Below are positions 6,019-14,449 of a stretch of DNA of 22,762 bases, piece by piece (positions within the stretch are counted from its first letter, which is position 1; each line of letters starts with the position of its first letter). This stretch comes from an uncultured Flavobacterium sp. (GTDB lineage Bacteria; Bacteroidota; Bacteroidia; Flavobacteriales; Flavobacteriaceae), in NCBI RefSeq assembly GCF_946479975.1, contig NZ_CAMLIX010000052.1:1-22762 (forward strand), read 5' to 3'. The notes beneath the pieces are model-generated. The model ran no database searches and was not told where the DNA came from. It was given only the letters and a program-made list of their open reading frames with translations. Position numbers and translations under genes: made by a program.

Positions 6019-7881
6019 TTATCCTTCGATTTTTGCAGAAAGCTCAAACCAACGCTCTTCTTTAGAATCTATTTTTTTTATGATGTTTTGAAGTTCGTTT
6101 GCTTTCTTCTCAATGTCAGCGTCTGCCACTTTTCCGTCAGAGAATAATTGTTCGATTTTAGTTTTTTCGATTTCTAAATCTTTAATTTCTCTTTCGATTT
6201 TTTGATATTCTTTCTGTTCGTTAAAAGTCAGATTTCCAGTTGGATTGTTTTGTTTCCAATCTTTCTTTTCGGCTTTGTTTTCTTCTTTTTGAGCAACATC
6301 GGCACTGTCTTCATAAGCACGGAAATCAGAATAGTTTCCTGGGAAATTTTCGATTTCTCCTTGTCCTCTGAAAACAAATAAATGATCGACAATTTTATCC
6401 ATGAAATAACGGTCGTGAGAAACTACCAATAAACAACCAGGATAATCTAAAAGAAAACTTTCTAAAACGTTCAACGTCACAATATCTAAATCGTTTGTTG
6501 GCTCATCGAGAATTAAAAAGTTCGGATTTTGAATTAAAACCGTACATAAATACAAACGTTTTAATTCTCCACCGCTTAATTTCTCAACATAATCGTATTG
6601 TTTTTTAGCATCAAAAAGAAAACGCTCCAGTAATTGCGAAGCCGAAATAATTTTTCCTTTTGCTAACGGAATATATTCTCCGTATTCCTTAATAATATCA
6701 ATAACACGCTGAGCGGGTTTTGGATTAATTCCAGATTGCGTGTAATAGCCAATTTTAATCGTATCTCCTTTTACAACACGTCCGTTATCTGGCGGAATTG
6801 TACCTGTAAGAAGATTTAAGAAAGTTGATTTTCCAGTTCCGTTTTTACCAATAATTCCGATTCTTTCGCCACGCTGGAAATCAAAACTGAAATTATCCAA
6901 GATAACTTTGTCTTTAAATTTTTTAGAAAGTTTATGAAGCTCAATGATTTTGCTTCCCATTCTTTCCATATTAATTTCAAGCTCAACTTTGTTTTCTTTC
7001 CTTCGGCTTTGCGCTTTTTCTTTAATTACATAGAAATCATCCTGACGCGATTTAGATTTTGTCGTTCTCGCTTTTGGCTGACGGCGCATCCATTCTAATT
7101 CTTTTACAAATAAGTTTTTTGCTTTGTCAACGCTTGCGTTTTCAGAAGTAATTCTTTCTTCTTTTTTCTCTAAATAATAAGAATAATTTCCTTTGTATTG
7201 GTATAATTTTCCGTTGTCTAATTCGATAATTTCGTTACAAACACGCTCTAAAAAGAAACGGTCGTGCGTTACCATAAACAACGTAATGTTTTCTTTAGCA
7301 AAATAACTTTCAAGCCATTCGATCATTTCAAGATCTAAGTGGTTGGTAGGCTCATCCAAGATCAATAAATCTGGGCGATTGATTAGGATTATTGCTAGAG
7401 AAAGACGCTTTTTTTGTCCTCCAGAAAGATTTTTTACTTTAAGTTTAAAATCTTCCAGTTTTAATTTGAATAGAATTTGTTTGTATTGTGTTTCAAAATC
7501 CCAAGCATTGTGCTGATCCATTCCGTCAAAAGCTTTTTGATACGCTTCTTCGTCATTTGGGTTTTCAAGCGCTTTTTCGTAAGCTTCGATAATTTTTAAT
7601 GTTTCATTATCAGAAGCAAAAATACTTTCTTCGATCGTAAGTTCGTCCTGCAGATTATTATCCTGCGAAAGAAAAGCCATTCTAATACCTTTTCTTAAAA
7701 CAACTTGCCCAGTATCTGGTTCGTCTAAGCCATTGATAATGCTCATAATGGTCGTTTTTCCAGAACCATTTTTTGCAATAAAAGCGATTTTTTGGTCTTT
7801 GTTGATTCCAAAAGAAATGTTGTCAAAAAGGACTCTTTCGCCAAATGACTTAGATATATTTTCTACAGAAAGGTAATTCAT
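6019..7881 (-). CDS. ABC-F family ATPase, Uup-like
   Basis: ABC-F proteins have two fused ATPase domains and no membrane part. They act on the ribosome or, for Uup, also on DNA-transposon precise excision. It has 620 residues, close to E. coli Uup. Domain 1 has Walker A AKNGSGKT (36-43, with Ala in place of the first Gly), LSGGQKKRLSLA and LLILDEPTNHLD. The linker has the typical RRQPKARTTKSKSRQ segment near residue 265. Domain 2 has IGKNGTGKST, LSGGELKRLYLC and FLILDEPTNDLD. The last ~75 residues form a charged coiled coil (EQKEYQKIEREIKDLEIEK), the mark of the Uup C-terminal domain. A -7 element lies at 7981-7988, giving a leader of about 90 bases with possible alternative hairpins. The gene ends 9 bases from the repeat-bounded element. 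Confidence 0.9.
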   Translation of the reverse strand: MNYLSVENISKSFGERVLFDNISFGINKDQKIAFIAKNGSGKTTIMSIINGLDEPDTGQVVLRKGIRMAFLSQDNNLQDELTIEESIFASDNETLKIIEAYEKALENPNDEEAYQKAFDGMDQHNAWDFETQYKQILFKLKLEDFKLKVKNLSGGQKKRLSLAIILINRPDLLILDEPTNHLDLEMIEWLESYFAKENITLFMVTHDRFFLERVCNEIIELDNGKLYQYKGNYSYYLEKKEERITSENASVDKAKNLFVKELEWMRRQPKARTTKSKSRQDDFYVIKEKAQSRRKENKVELEINMERMGSKIIELHKLSKKFKDKVILDNFSFDFQRGERIGIIGKNGTGKSTFLNLLTGTIPPDNGRVVKGDTIKIGYYTQSGINPKPAQRVIDIIKEYGEYIPLAKGKIISASQLLERFLFDAKKQYDYVEKLSGGELKRLYLCTVLIQNPNFLILDEPTNDLDIVTLNVLESFLLDYPGCLLVVSHDRYFMDKIVDHLFVFRGQGEIENFPGNYSDFRAYEDSADVAQKEENKAEKKDWKQNNPTGNLTFNEQKEYQKIEREIKDLEIEKTKIEQLFSDGKVADADIEKKANELQNIIKKIDSKEERWFELSAKIEG

Positions 7882-7901
7882 TTTTTAATTTGTTTAAAAT
7901 T

Positions 7902-7959
7902 AAAGACTTACGTGGTTTTAAATTTGTAGGTCTCTAATTAAGTCTTTCACTAAAAGACT
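7902..7959 (-). promoter_or_regulatory. Leader with mutually exclusive hairpin arms upstream of the ABC-F gene
   Basis: In the minus-strand leader, AGTCTTT (7959-7953) can pair with AAAGACT (7947-7941) around a 5-base loop. A second AGTCTTT copy (7908-7902) could pair with the same AAAGACT. A short GTG-started frame (MKDLIRDLQI) begins in the first loop, with its GTG just before the middle arm. This looks like an attenuator, but the arms are only 7 bases and AT-rich. Confidence 0.3.
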
Positions 7960-7980
7960 GTGTTTCTTTTATTTTAGCGG

Positions 7981-7988
7981 CAAAGATA
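7981..7988 (-). promoter_or_regulatory. -7 promoter element of the ABC-F gene
   Basis: On the minus strand TATCTTTG matches TANNTTTG. A TTTG at 8007-8004 lies 15 bases upstream, which is shorter than the usual 19, so the -33 element is uncertain. Confidence 0.45.
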
Positions 7989-8006
7989 CCCTTTTGAACG
8001 TAACAA

Positions 8007-8033
8007 AAAAAGATAGCGATGGGCTATCTTTTT
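8007..8033 (-). terminator. Intrinsic terminator of the siderophore receptor-PepSY unit
   Basis: A perfect 11-base stem, AAAAAGATAGC (8007-8017) with GCTATCTTTTT (8023-8033), closes a 5-base loop. On the minus strand it is followed by T-rich sequence. It lies about 67 bases past the PepSY stop codon and before the ABC-F promoter element. Confidence 0.8.
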
Positions 8034-8099
8034 ATATTCGATTTTTTATTTTGAAAATAAGGCTGGACTTTTAAAGCTAAAAACTTTAAGAATTGCAAT

Positions 8100-9215
8100 T
8101 CAGTTTAAGCTTTTTTTTTTCTTTCTTCCTGTCCAGATCAATAATCCGGTGATGGGAAGTGTAAAGGCAAATAGACAAACTAAAAATGCCAGTATTTTTG
8201 TTGGATATCCATAAATACTTCCTGTATGGATTGGGTAAATCAAACGTCTTATTTTATCTCCATTACTAAAAGATTCATAAGGTTTTGTTTTTACAATTGC
8301 ACCAGTATATTCATCAAAATAAACCATACTTGAGATATTCGGGATCGATTTTTCAGTATTCAATTTAATAACCATAATACTGCTGGTTGTATCAGACGGC
8401 ATTCTGATTTGAGTGTCTCCTTTAAATTTATAAATGCTGTCTGTTTTCGAAAGTATGTTTTGATAAAAAAAAGTTTTCTCTATTTTAGGATCAATGGTAG
8501 TTGGATTATCTACTTTGGCCGACGGCTTTTTTGTAGTTCCGTCTGCTAATAAATAAATACCGCTTTCAAACCATTTGTACGACCAAGTCAAACCTGTTAA
8601 AGAAATGATTAGTAAAACCAAAAAGGTGTAAAACCCAAAAGTAGAATGGAAATCCCAATTGACTCTTTTAAAAGATGCGCCCCATTTTACGGTTAATCGC
8701 TGCTTCAAGTTTTTCCGTTTTTTTGGCCACCACAAAACCAATCCTGACAATAGCATGAAAACAAAAATAAGACAGCTGATTCCTGTAATGGCTTTTCCAA
8801 ATTCACCCATAATTAAATGACGGTGCAAATCGAGTACAATAGAAAAAAAACGACCTTTTTCGGGCATAGCGATTTGTACTTTTCCGGTGTAAGGATCAAC
8901 AGCAAAAATCTGGTTTTTTTTGTCTGCATCTTTTCCAGTCATGATAAGCGTTCGTTCTGGATCTTGAAAAGAATGAATGCGCTTAATTTCTAAAATATGA
9001 TATTCTTTCTCAATATTCGAAATTATAACATCAACTGGAAGTTTTTCGTTTTTAACTGCCGCTACTTTATAAAATTCAGGATTAAAAAATTCGTCAAGTT
9101 CTTCTTCAAATACCAGTATACTTCCTGTAAGAGCCACTACAAACACAATTAGCCCGGATGCAAGTCCGAGCCAAAGGTGCAGTAAACCAATATTTTTTTT
9201 AAATGTTTTGTTCAT
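8100..9215 (-). CDS. PepSY-associated membrane protein (siderophore-iron reductase-like)
   Basis: A 371-residue inner-membrane protein of the PepSY-TM family. Members next to siderophore receptors are thought to reduce ferric iron or help release it from the chelator. The N-terminus IGLLHLWLGLASGLIVFVVALTGSILVFEEEL (9-40) is the family's first membrane helix with its conserved HLWLGL segment. Three further hydrophobic stretches follow: near 142-162 (ITGISCLIFVFMLLSGLVLWW), near 193-213 (FGFYTFLVLLIISLTGLTW) and near 342-366 (KILAFLVCLFAFTLPITGLLIW). Between them lie two periplasmic PepSY-like parts. Histidines H12, H131/H133 (DLHRHLIMGE), H190 and H332 (YPIHTGSIYG) could bind heme or metal. 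It starts 42 bases after the receptor gene, so the two form an operon. Confidence 0.9.
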   Translation of the reverse strand: MNKTFKKNIGLLHLWLGLASGLIVFVVALTGSILVFEEELDEFFNPEFYKVAAVKNEKLPVDVIISNIEKEYHILEIKRIHSFQDPERTLIMTGKDADKKNQIFAVDPYTGKVQIAMPEKGRFFSIVLDLHRHLIMGEFGKAITGISCLIFVFMLLSGLVLWWPKKRKNLKQRLTVKWGASFKRVNWDFHSTFGFYTFLVLLIISLTGLTWSYKWFESGIYLLADGTTKKPSAKVDNPTTIDPKIEKTFFYQNILSKTDSIYKFKGDTQIRMPSDTTSSIMVIKLNTEKSIPNISSMVYFDEYTGAIVKTKPYESFSNGDKIRRLIYPIHTGSIYGYPTKILAFLVCLFAFTLPITGLLIWTGRKKKKSLN

Positions 9216-9257
9216 TTTTATTTATTAGGCATTTTTTTCAAATATAAATAATGCTTT

Positions 9258-11702
9258 TTAAAACGAATATCCTAATGTTAACAGCCAGTTTGAAGGAGCT
9301 CCAGGGAACAAACGAATGTAATCGTATCCTCCAACCCAATAGGTTTTGTTTAAAATATTATTAGCATTCAGCTGAATTTTAAATTTATTAATGTTGTAAT
9401 AAAAAGCAGCATTAAATAATGTATATCCTGGAAGAGTTTCTGTTGTCGTCTGGCTCATCGTACGCGTTGTCGCAAAATTTGATCCCATTGCGATTCCGAA
9501 ATCTTTTAAAGCACCATCTGTAAAATTATAACGAGTCCAGATATTTCCTTGCTGTCTCGGCGTATTTGCTTTTTGTCTTCCAACTTCAACTTCAATCGGA
9601 CTTTCGGTAATAAAAGCTTCATTATAAGAATAAGCTGCAGAAATACTCCAGTTGCGTGTAATATTTCCGTTCAAATCAATTTCGATACCTTTTGATTCCT
9701 CCTCACCAATTGATCTCATTAAATCAGGATTTGTTGTGTCATTGGCAGGATATAAAGTGTTTTTCTGCTTAATTTTGAAAACAGCAACTGTCACAAAAAG
9801 TTTTTCTTTAAACCATGATGATTTTCCTCCAAACTCCACCATATTACTTTCTAACGGATTAAATGGACCTCCTGCATTTGGATTTGCTAAAGTAGAAGCC
9901 GTTTGCGGATTATATCCTTTTACATAAGTTCCGTAGAAATTAATATTAGGATTAAGCGTATAAGTAAGACCAAAACGAGGTAAAAACGAATGCTGTTTTA
10001 CTTTAGTTTCTGTTGCTTTTTTAAAGTTTACTTTATCTGAATATTCATCGTAGCGAATACCAATTAAAGCTTGAAAAGCACCAAATTTAATATGATCCTG
10101 AAGGTAAATTCCATACAATGAATAATAGGTAGGATCAACCTGACGCGCCACATAAAAATATTTACTCATATCCTTTAACTGCTGTGATGCAAGAGGATTG
10201 CTCAAATCAAAATGAGCAACGTTTGGAACTGGATTTCCTTTGCTGTCCAATAAATAATTGGCTTTGTTTGCAGGATTATAAGTAGCTATAAAACCATTGT
10301 TTGCTGCGTTTCTGTAACCACTTGCGGTCAATTGCGAACCACCTGTAGGGACTTGTTCCTGAGCGTAATCAAAACCTACAATTAAATTATGATCTAAAGC
10401 GCCTGTTTTAGCGTCATATTTAAAGAAAGTAGAAAGATTATCGATATAGCGCTTGCGTTTACGTTGAAAAACCTGCATTTCGATTGCAGTCGGAATGGTA
10501 GTTCCATCTCCTGCAGATGCATATTTGTTGGCACCGCGATGTTCTAAAAGATCTTCATTATATCCTGTTCGAATGTAAGATCCAGAAAAGGATAAACGAT
10601 CAGAAAATTGATGATTCAATGAAGTTGTAACAATATAAGTTTCCTCTTTTAAATAATCATTTGTAGAGTTTAACGAATTGGAAATTTTTGTAGAATACAG
10701 ACTGTTTTCATAAGTAGATTGTCCTCGGTCCAAGTTTCCGTTTGAACTGCTGTAAATCAAATCAAAATTTACACTTGTTTTATCATTTGGAAGAAAAGAA
10801 AGAGAAGGAGCAATCACAATATTTTTATCGTATTGTAAATCTCTGAACGAATTGGCATTTTCATAACCTAAATTCAAACGGTATAAAAGCGATTTGTCCT
10901 CTGTCAAAGGACCAGTAAAATCGGCCAATGCTCTAAGCGTATTAAAACTTCCTGTAGAAAAACTTACACTATTGGCAGCCTGATCAAGCGGTTTTTTAGT
11001 AACACGGTTTAAAACTCCTCCTGGAGAAGCATTTCCAAATAAAGCCGATGATGGTCCTTTTAAAACTTCAACACGTTCTAAATAATTTGCAAGAGGTTGT
11101 TTCCAAAATCCTGTTGAGGTACGCATACCGTTAAGTAACTGTGTGTTACTTCCTCCGTTAATTCTAAAACCTCTAATAGAAATATCATCATAAAAAGTAA
11201 ACTGACTCACACCGCTGAAGTTTTTTACCACTTCACCTACACGAATCGCGCCTTGGTCTGCAATAAGTTCTTTGGTAGCGTATGAAACCGCCTGAGGAAG
11301 ATCTTTTAAAGCAATTTCTGTTTTTGCACCAATAAAAGATTTTGTATTTCGGTATGATTTTTCTTTTCTACCAGTAATTTCTACGGTCTGTAATGTGTTG
11401 ACGTTTTCCTGTAAAGTAATAGAAACTTCTAGGTTTTCGTTTTCCTGCAATTCAACTGTTTTTTGTTGGGTAGAAAAACCCATTGCAGAGAAAGAAATTG
11501 TGTAGGTTCCAGCTGCTAAGTTTGAAATTTCAAAATTTCCTTTATCATCGGAAACAGCATTTTTTTTAAGGCTTTTAATTGCAATTGAAGCATAAGAAAC
11601 AGCTTCATTTGATTCGGAAACAAGTTTTCCGGTAATTTTGGCGTTTTGCGCTTGAGCGGTACTAAAGAAGGCACAAAGCAACAATAAGTAAATGAACTTC
11701 AT
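9258..11702 (-). CDS. TonB-dependent siderophore receptor
   Basis: An 814-residue outer-membrane receptor that takes up a ferric siderophore with energy from TonB-ExbBD. Residues 1-18 are a signal peptide (MKFIYLLLLCAFFSTAQA). Residues ~20-105 are a carboxypeptidase-D-like regulatory domain (ITGKLVSESNEAVSYASIAI, GTYTISFSAMGF), common in Bacteroidota receptors. The plug follows (~125-235), with DDISIRGFRINGG, RVEVLKGPSSALFGNASPGG and VLNRVTKKP. The rest is the 22-strand barrel, ending in the aromatic C-terminus TLGYSF. The plug motifs and sequence style fit the FhuE/FoxA-like siderophore class rather than SusC. The substrate is not readable from sequence. A near-consensus promoter lies just upstream at 11726-11756, and the PepSY gene follows in the same unit. 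Iron control through Fur is likely for this type of gene. Confidence 0.95.
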   Translation of the reverse strand: MKFIYLLLLCAFFSTAQAQNAKITGKLVSESNEAVSYASIAIKSLKKNAVSDDKGNFEISNLAAGTYTISFSAMGFSTQQKTVELQENENLEVSITLQENVNTLQTVEITGRKEKSYRNTKSFIGAKTEIALKDLPQAVSYATKELIADQGAIRVGEVVKNFSGVSQFTFYDDISIRGFRINGGSNTQLLNGMRTSTGFWKQPLANYLERVEVLKGPSSALFGNASPGGVLNRVTKKPLDQAANSVSFSTGSFNTLRALADFTGPLTEDKSLLYRLNLGYENANSFRDLQYDKNIVIAPSLSFLPNDKTSVNFDLIYSSSNGNLDRGQSTYENSLYSTKISNSLNSTNDYLKEETYIVTTSLNHQFSDRLSFSGSYIRTGYNEDLLEHRGANKYASAGDGTTIPTAIEMQVFQRKRKRYIDNLSTFFKYDAKTGALDHNLIVGFDYAQEQVPTGGSQLTASGYRNAANNGFIATYNPANKANYLLDSKGNPVPNVAHFDLSNPLASQQLKDMSKYFYVARQVDPTYYSLYGIYLQDHIKFGAFQALIGIRYDEYSDKVNFKKATETKVKQHSFLPRFGLTYTLNPNINFYGTYVKGYNPQTASTLANPNAGGPFNPLESNMVEFGGKSSWFKEKLFVTVAVFKIKQKNTLYPANDTTNPDLMRSIGEEESKGIEIDLNGNITRNWSISAAYSYNEAFITESPIEVEVGRQKANTPRQQGNIWTRYNFTDGALKDFGIAMGSNFATTRTMSQTTTETLPGYTLFNAAFYYNINKFKIQLNANNILNKTYWVGGYDYIRLFPGAPSNWLLTLGYSF

Positions 11703-11725
11703 GGTGGTTATTTATTTTTAGGCTC

Positions 11726-11756
11726 CAAAGTTATGCTTATTTAGATTAATTTCAAA
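11726..11756 (-). promoter_or_regulatory. Consensus promoter of the siderophore receptor operon
   Basis: On the minus strand TTTG (11756-11753) is followed after exactly 19 bases by TAACTTTG (11733-11726). This matches TTTG-N19-TANNTTTG. The ATG lies 23 bases past the -7 element. The spacer holds an imperfect inverted pair, ATTTGAA and TCTAAAT, which could be a regulator site such as a Fur box. Confidence 0.75.
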
Positions 11757-11910
11757 TAAAAATAATGTTTAGATTTTTAAAATTAATAACAACTTGTTAG
11801 TTAGATATTTATATTGGATTTCAATATTGTGATTCTGTCTTTTTAATTTAGTTTTTTTAGATTTTGACTTAAAAAAAGTAACAGATTTTGGTGAAAATGT
11901 CTATTATAAA

Positions 11911-12876
11911 TTACTTTTGAAGATAAAAATTGAGCAAAGCACTCAAATCAAAATAATGAATTTGCTGAGGCACATTTAAAACTGGTTTTCGAACCAAAGA
12001 TTCATTTGTCAAAAAATAATGAAGACCATCTTTTGTTGCAATTCCTTCAATTTGATGAAACGGAAGTCTTAAACCGATTCTTCTTTTATTTCCAGATACA
12101 AAATCCTGATTTTTGAAATCATAAAGCAGATACAAAAATGGTTTTCCAAGTTTTGTATAACCGCATAAAACAATAAATTTTTTGTTTTCGAGATAAGTCG
12201 CGCCGGTCACTAAACCTTGTGTATCTAAAGTCGATTTTAATTTTGCAACCTGCGTTCCTGCTTGATTTGGAAGTGTATAGATATTGGTTTTAGATGAATT
12301 CCATTGTTTGGTAAAAAGATAAATGCTGTCTTTAGAAACAATAAAAGCTTCACAGTCAAAATCGGTTTTATTTGGTTTGGAAGGAGAAAAATCAGTTTGG
12401 TCGGAATAAGAAAATGAAATCGTTTCAATTTTTGGTTTTTCATCCAAAAATGATTTCTTTTCTATTTTAAGAATTTTTAGATCTTTTCGGTTTCCAGAAT
12501 AATTATTTCCAAAATCACCAATATATAGGTGTAAATCATCTTGAGCAATTTCTTCCCAATCGTGATTTTCAACATCGTTAAGAATAATTTTTCTTTTGAT
12601 TTTTCCTATAGAATCTAAACCATAAATTGTTTTATCATGATCGTCATTGTGCGTCCAAAGCAAATTCTCAAAAGCAATTAATCCCGAAGTTTCCTGTATC
12701 GAATCGCTTAATCGTTTAGAATATTCTGGTTTTAATTTTAAAGTTTTATAACTGCAGCTTCCGTCGTTTATTTGGGCTTTCGAGTTGTAATTTTGGGCGA
12801 GAGGATCTGTACATCCTGAAATTTGAGAATAACCAGCCGTTGTAATTGCAAGAAAGAAGAAAATTTTTTTTATCAT
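11911..12876 (-). CDS. Secreted protein with DPxAxNYN cysteine motif and propeller-like body
   Basis: A 321-residue exported protein. I start it at the ATG at 12876, which gives a clean signal peptide (MIKKIFFFLAITTAGYS). A TTG-started frame 8 codons further upstream would spoil it. Directly after the signal peptide comes GCTDPLAQNYNSKAQINDGS with two cysteines, a short motif often seen in secreted flavobacterial proteins. Residues ~45-321 consist of repeating beta-rich segments (HDWEEIAQDDLHLYIGDFGN, DCEAFIVSKDSIYLFTKQW, QGLVTGATYLENKKFIVLCG, HQIEGIATKDGLHYFLTNE). These look like blades of a beta propeller of the SdiA-regulated or esterase-like type. No sorting domain for type IX secretion is seen at the C-terminus. 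The gene stands alone, divergent from the glycosylphosphotransferase. The function is unknown. Confidence 0.82.
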   Translation of the reverse strand: MIKKIFFFLAITTAGYSQISGCTDPLAQNYNSKAQINDGSCSYKTLKLKPEYSKRLSDSIQETSGLIAFENLLWTHNDDHDKTIYGLDSIGKIKRKIILNDVENHDWEEIAQDDLHLYIGDFGNNYSGNRKDLKILKIEKKSFLDEKPKIETISFSYSDQTDFSPSKPNKTDFDCEAFIVSKDSIYLFTKQWNSSKTNIYTLPNQAGTQVAKLKSTLDTQGLVTGATYLENKKFIVLCGYTKLGKPFLYLLYDFKNQDFVSGNKRRIGLRLPFHQIEGIATKDGLHYFLTNESLVRKPVLNVPQQIHYFDLSALLNFYLQK

Positions 12877-13010
12877 AACTGCAATATTATTTTTGCACAA
12901 GTTAAATGTAAAGTTTTAAATATTACCGCAAAATAACTATAAAAAGATACAATTTAAATGTTACTTTGCAGTCACTAAGTTTTATTCTTTAAGAATAGGA
13001 TTGCCCCAAT

Positions 13011-14429
13011 ATGAAAATTTTACAAGAGTTATCGCATTACCGAATTTCGCGTTACTTCAAACTTTTGTTTGTTGTAGTAGATATTGTTTTGCTCAACTTG
13101 GCAACAATACTTTCTACTTTTGCAAGATTCGGAAATTTAGACAAACTCCTTTCTAAAGAGGAGCGAACTATTTCTCTTTTAGCCATTTTAATTTGGATCG
13201 CCTTATTACTTCAAAACGATTCAAACAGAAGTATTCGTGTAGAACCTATCGAAAATATTTTGTGGCGAACTATCAAGAAAATAGTTATTCACGCCGCAGT
13301 AGTTTCCATATTTGTCGTTTATCTAAAATACGAAGATATTTCAAGACTTAGAATGTGTTATTTCTACCTGATCTTTTTTGGTGTTTTAATGATTTCGAGA
13401 GTTGTGTCGATGAAACTTTTAAAATATATCAGAATGCACGGATATAATTTTAAAACTTTTATAATCGTTGGAGCCAATGACGCAGGAGAACGAATTAGAA
13501 AAGTACTGGCTAAAGATCTTACTTATGGTTATCGTTTTTTAGGCTTTTTTGATAAAAGAGAAAATGTGCAAGCTGTTGATCCAGCATTAATAATAGGGAA
13601 CTTTGAACAGATTGAAAGTTTTGTAATCGACAAACATATTGATGAAATGTATGTCGCATTGCATATCGAAAACATCGAAATTATAAACGAATTGATTCGG
13701 ATTTGCGAACAGAATATGGTTCGTATTAAATTTATTCCAGATTTTGAGCAGTACACAAAAGCCAGCAAAGTCGAAGTTTCTTTTTATGAAAATATTCCTG
13801 TGCTCATGTTTCGTACAGAACCGCTTGAATACGCCTTAAATAGAGTAATCAAGAAAGCTTTTGATATTCTGTTTTCTACTTTCGTTATTTTATTTGTATT
13901 TCCGTGGCTGTTTCCAATTATCATGATTATTATAAAATTAGAATCTCCTGGGCCAGTTTTTTTTAAGCAGGAAAGATCTGGAAGAGACAATGAAACTTTC
14001 ATGTGTCTGAAATTTAGAAGCATGTACGTAAACGGATTAGCACATAATAAACAAGCCGAAAAAGGAGACAGCCGTATCACTAAATTTGGCGCTTTTATTC
14101 GTAAAACCAGTATCGACGAATTGCCTCAGTTTTTTAATGTTTTTTGGGGAGATATGTCGGTCGTTGGACCAAGGCCGCATATGGTCAACCTTGCCAAAGA
14201 ATACAGTGACTTGATCAATAATTATTTGGTACGCCAATATGCCAAACCAGGAATTACAGGCTGGGCGCAGGTTAACGGTTTTAGAGGTGAAACCAAAGTG
14301 CTCAGCGATATGGAAAATAGAGTTGAATACGATATTTGGTATATCGAAAACTGGAGTTTTTTACTGGATATTAGAATAATTGTAAAAACGGTAATCAACG
14401 TATTTAAAGGAGAAGAAAACGCGTACTAG
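13011..14429 (+). CDS. Exopolysaccharide polyprenyl glycosylphosphotransferase (WcaJ/WbaP type)
   Basis: The enzyme starts assembly of an exopolysaccharide or capsule repeat unit by moving a sugar-1-phosphate from a UDP-sugar to undecaprenyl phosphate in the inner membrane. It has 472 residues. Four membrane helices lie in residues ~15-140, then a Rossmann-like CoA-binding-3 domain (FIIVGANDAGERIRKVL, 150-166), a further membrane segment (~282-309), and the catalytic C-terminal domain: GPVFFKQERSGR (314-325), LKFRSM (333-338), KTSIDELPQFFNVFWGDMSV (365-384) and VGPRPHM (385-391), then PGITGWAQVNGFRG. These motifs are diagnostic for the family. The sugar is not readable. The convergent phosphatase gene, stop codon only 3 bases away, and the downstream GT2 gene fit polysaccharide synthesis. 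Confidence 0.95.
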   Translation: MKILQELSHYRISRYFKLLFVVVDIVLLNLATILSTFARFGNLDKLLSKEERTISLLAILIWIALLLQNDSNRSIRVEPIENILWRTIKKIVIHAAVVSIFVVYLKYEDISRLRMCYFYLIFFGVLMISRVVSMKLLKYIRMHGYNFKTFIIVGANDAGERIRKVLAKDLTYGYRFLGFFDKRENVQAVDPALIIGNFEQIESFVIDKHIDEMYVALHIENIEIINELIRICEQNMVRIKFIPDFEQYTKASKVEVSFYENIPVLMFRTEPLEYALNRVIKKAFDILFSTFVILFVFPWLFPIIMIIIKLESPGPVFFKQERSGRDNETFMCLKFRSMYVNGLAHNKQAEKGDSRITKFGAFIRKTSIDELPQFFNVFWGDMSVVGPRPHMVNLAKEYSDLINNYLVRQYAKPGITGWAQVNGFRGETKVLSDMENRVEYDIWYIENWSFLLDIRIIVKTVINVFKGEENAY

Positions 14430-14449
14430 TTTTTAGAATTTAAAAAACT
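14428..14449. terminator. Possible overlapping bidirectional hairpin between convergent genes
   Basis: AGTTTTT (14428-14434) and AAAAACT (14443-14449) can pair around an 8-base loop. The hairpin overlaps the ends of both convergent genes, which leave only 3 bases between them. The stem is weak and AT-rich. Confidence 0.3.

Noticed and set aside
12877..12900. TTG start for the secreted propeller-like protein
   Set aside because: It would put polar residues before the signal peptide; the ATG at 12876 gives a standard signal sequence.
13529..14237. Several minus-strand frames inside the glycosylphosphotransferase gene
   Set aside because: They are antisense shadows of a well-supported gene and have no recognisable motifs.
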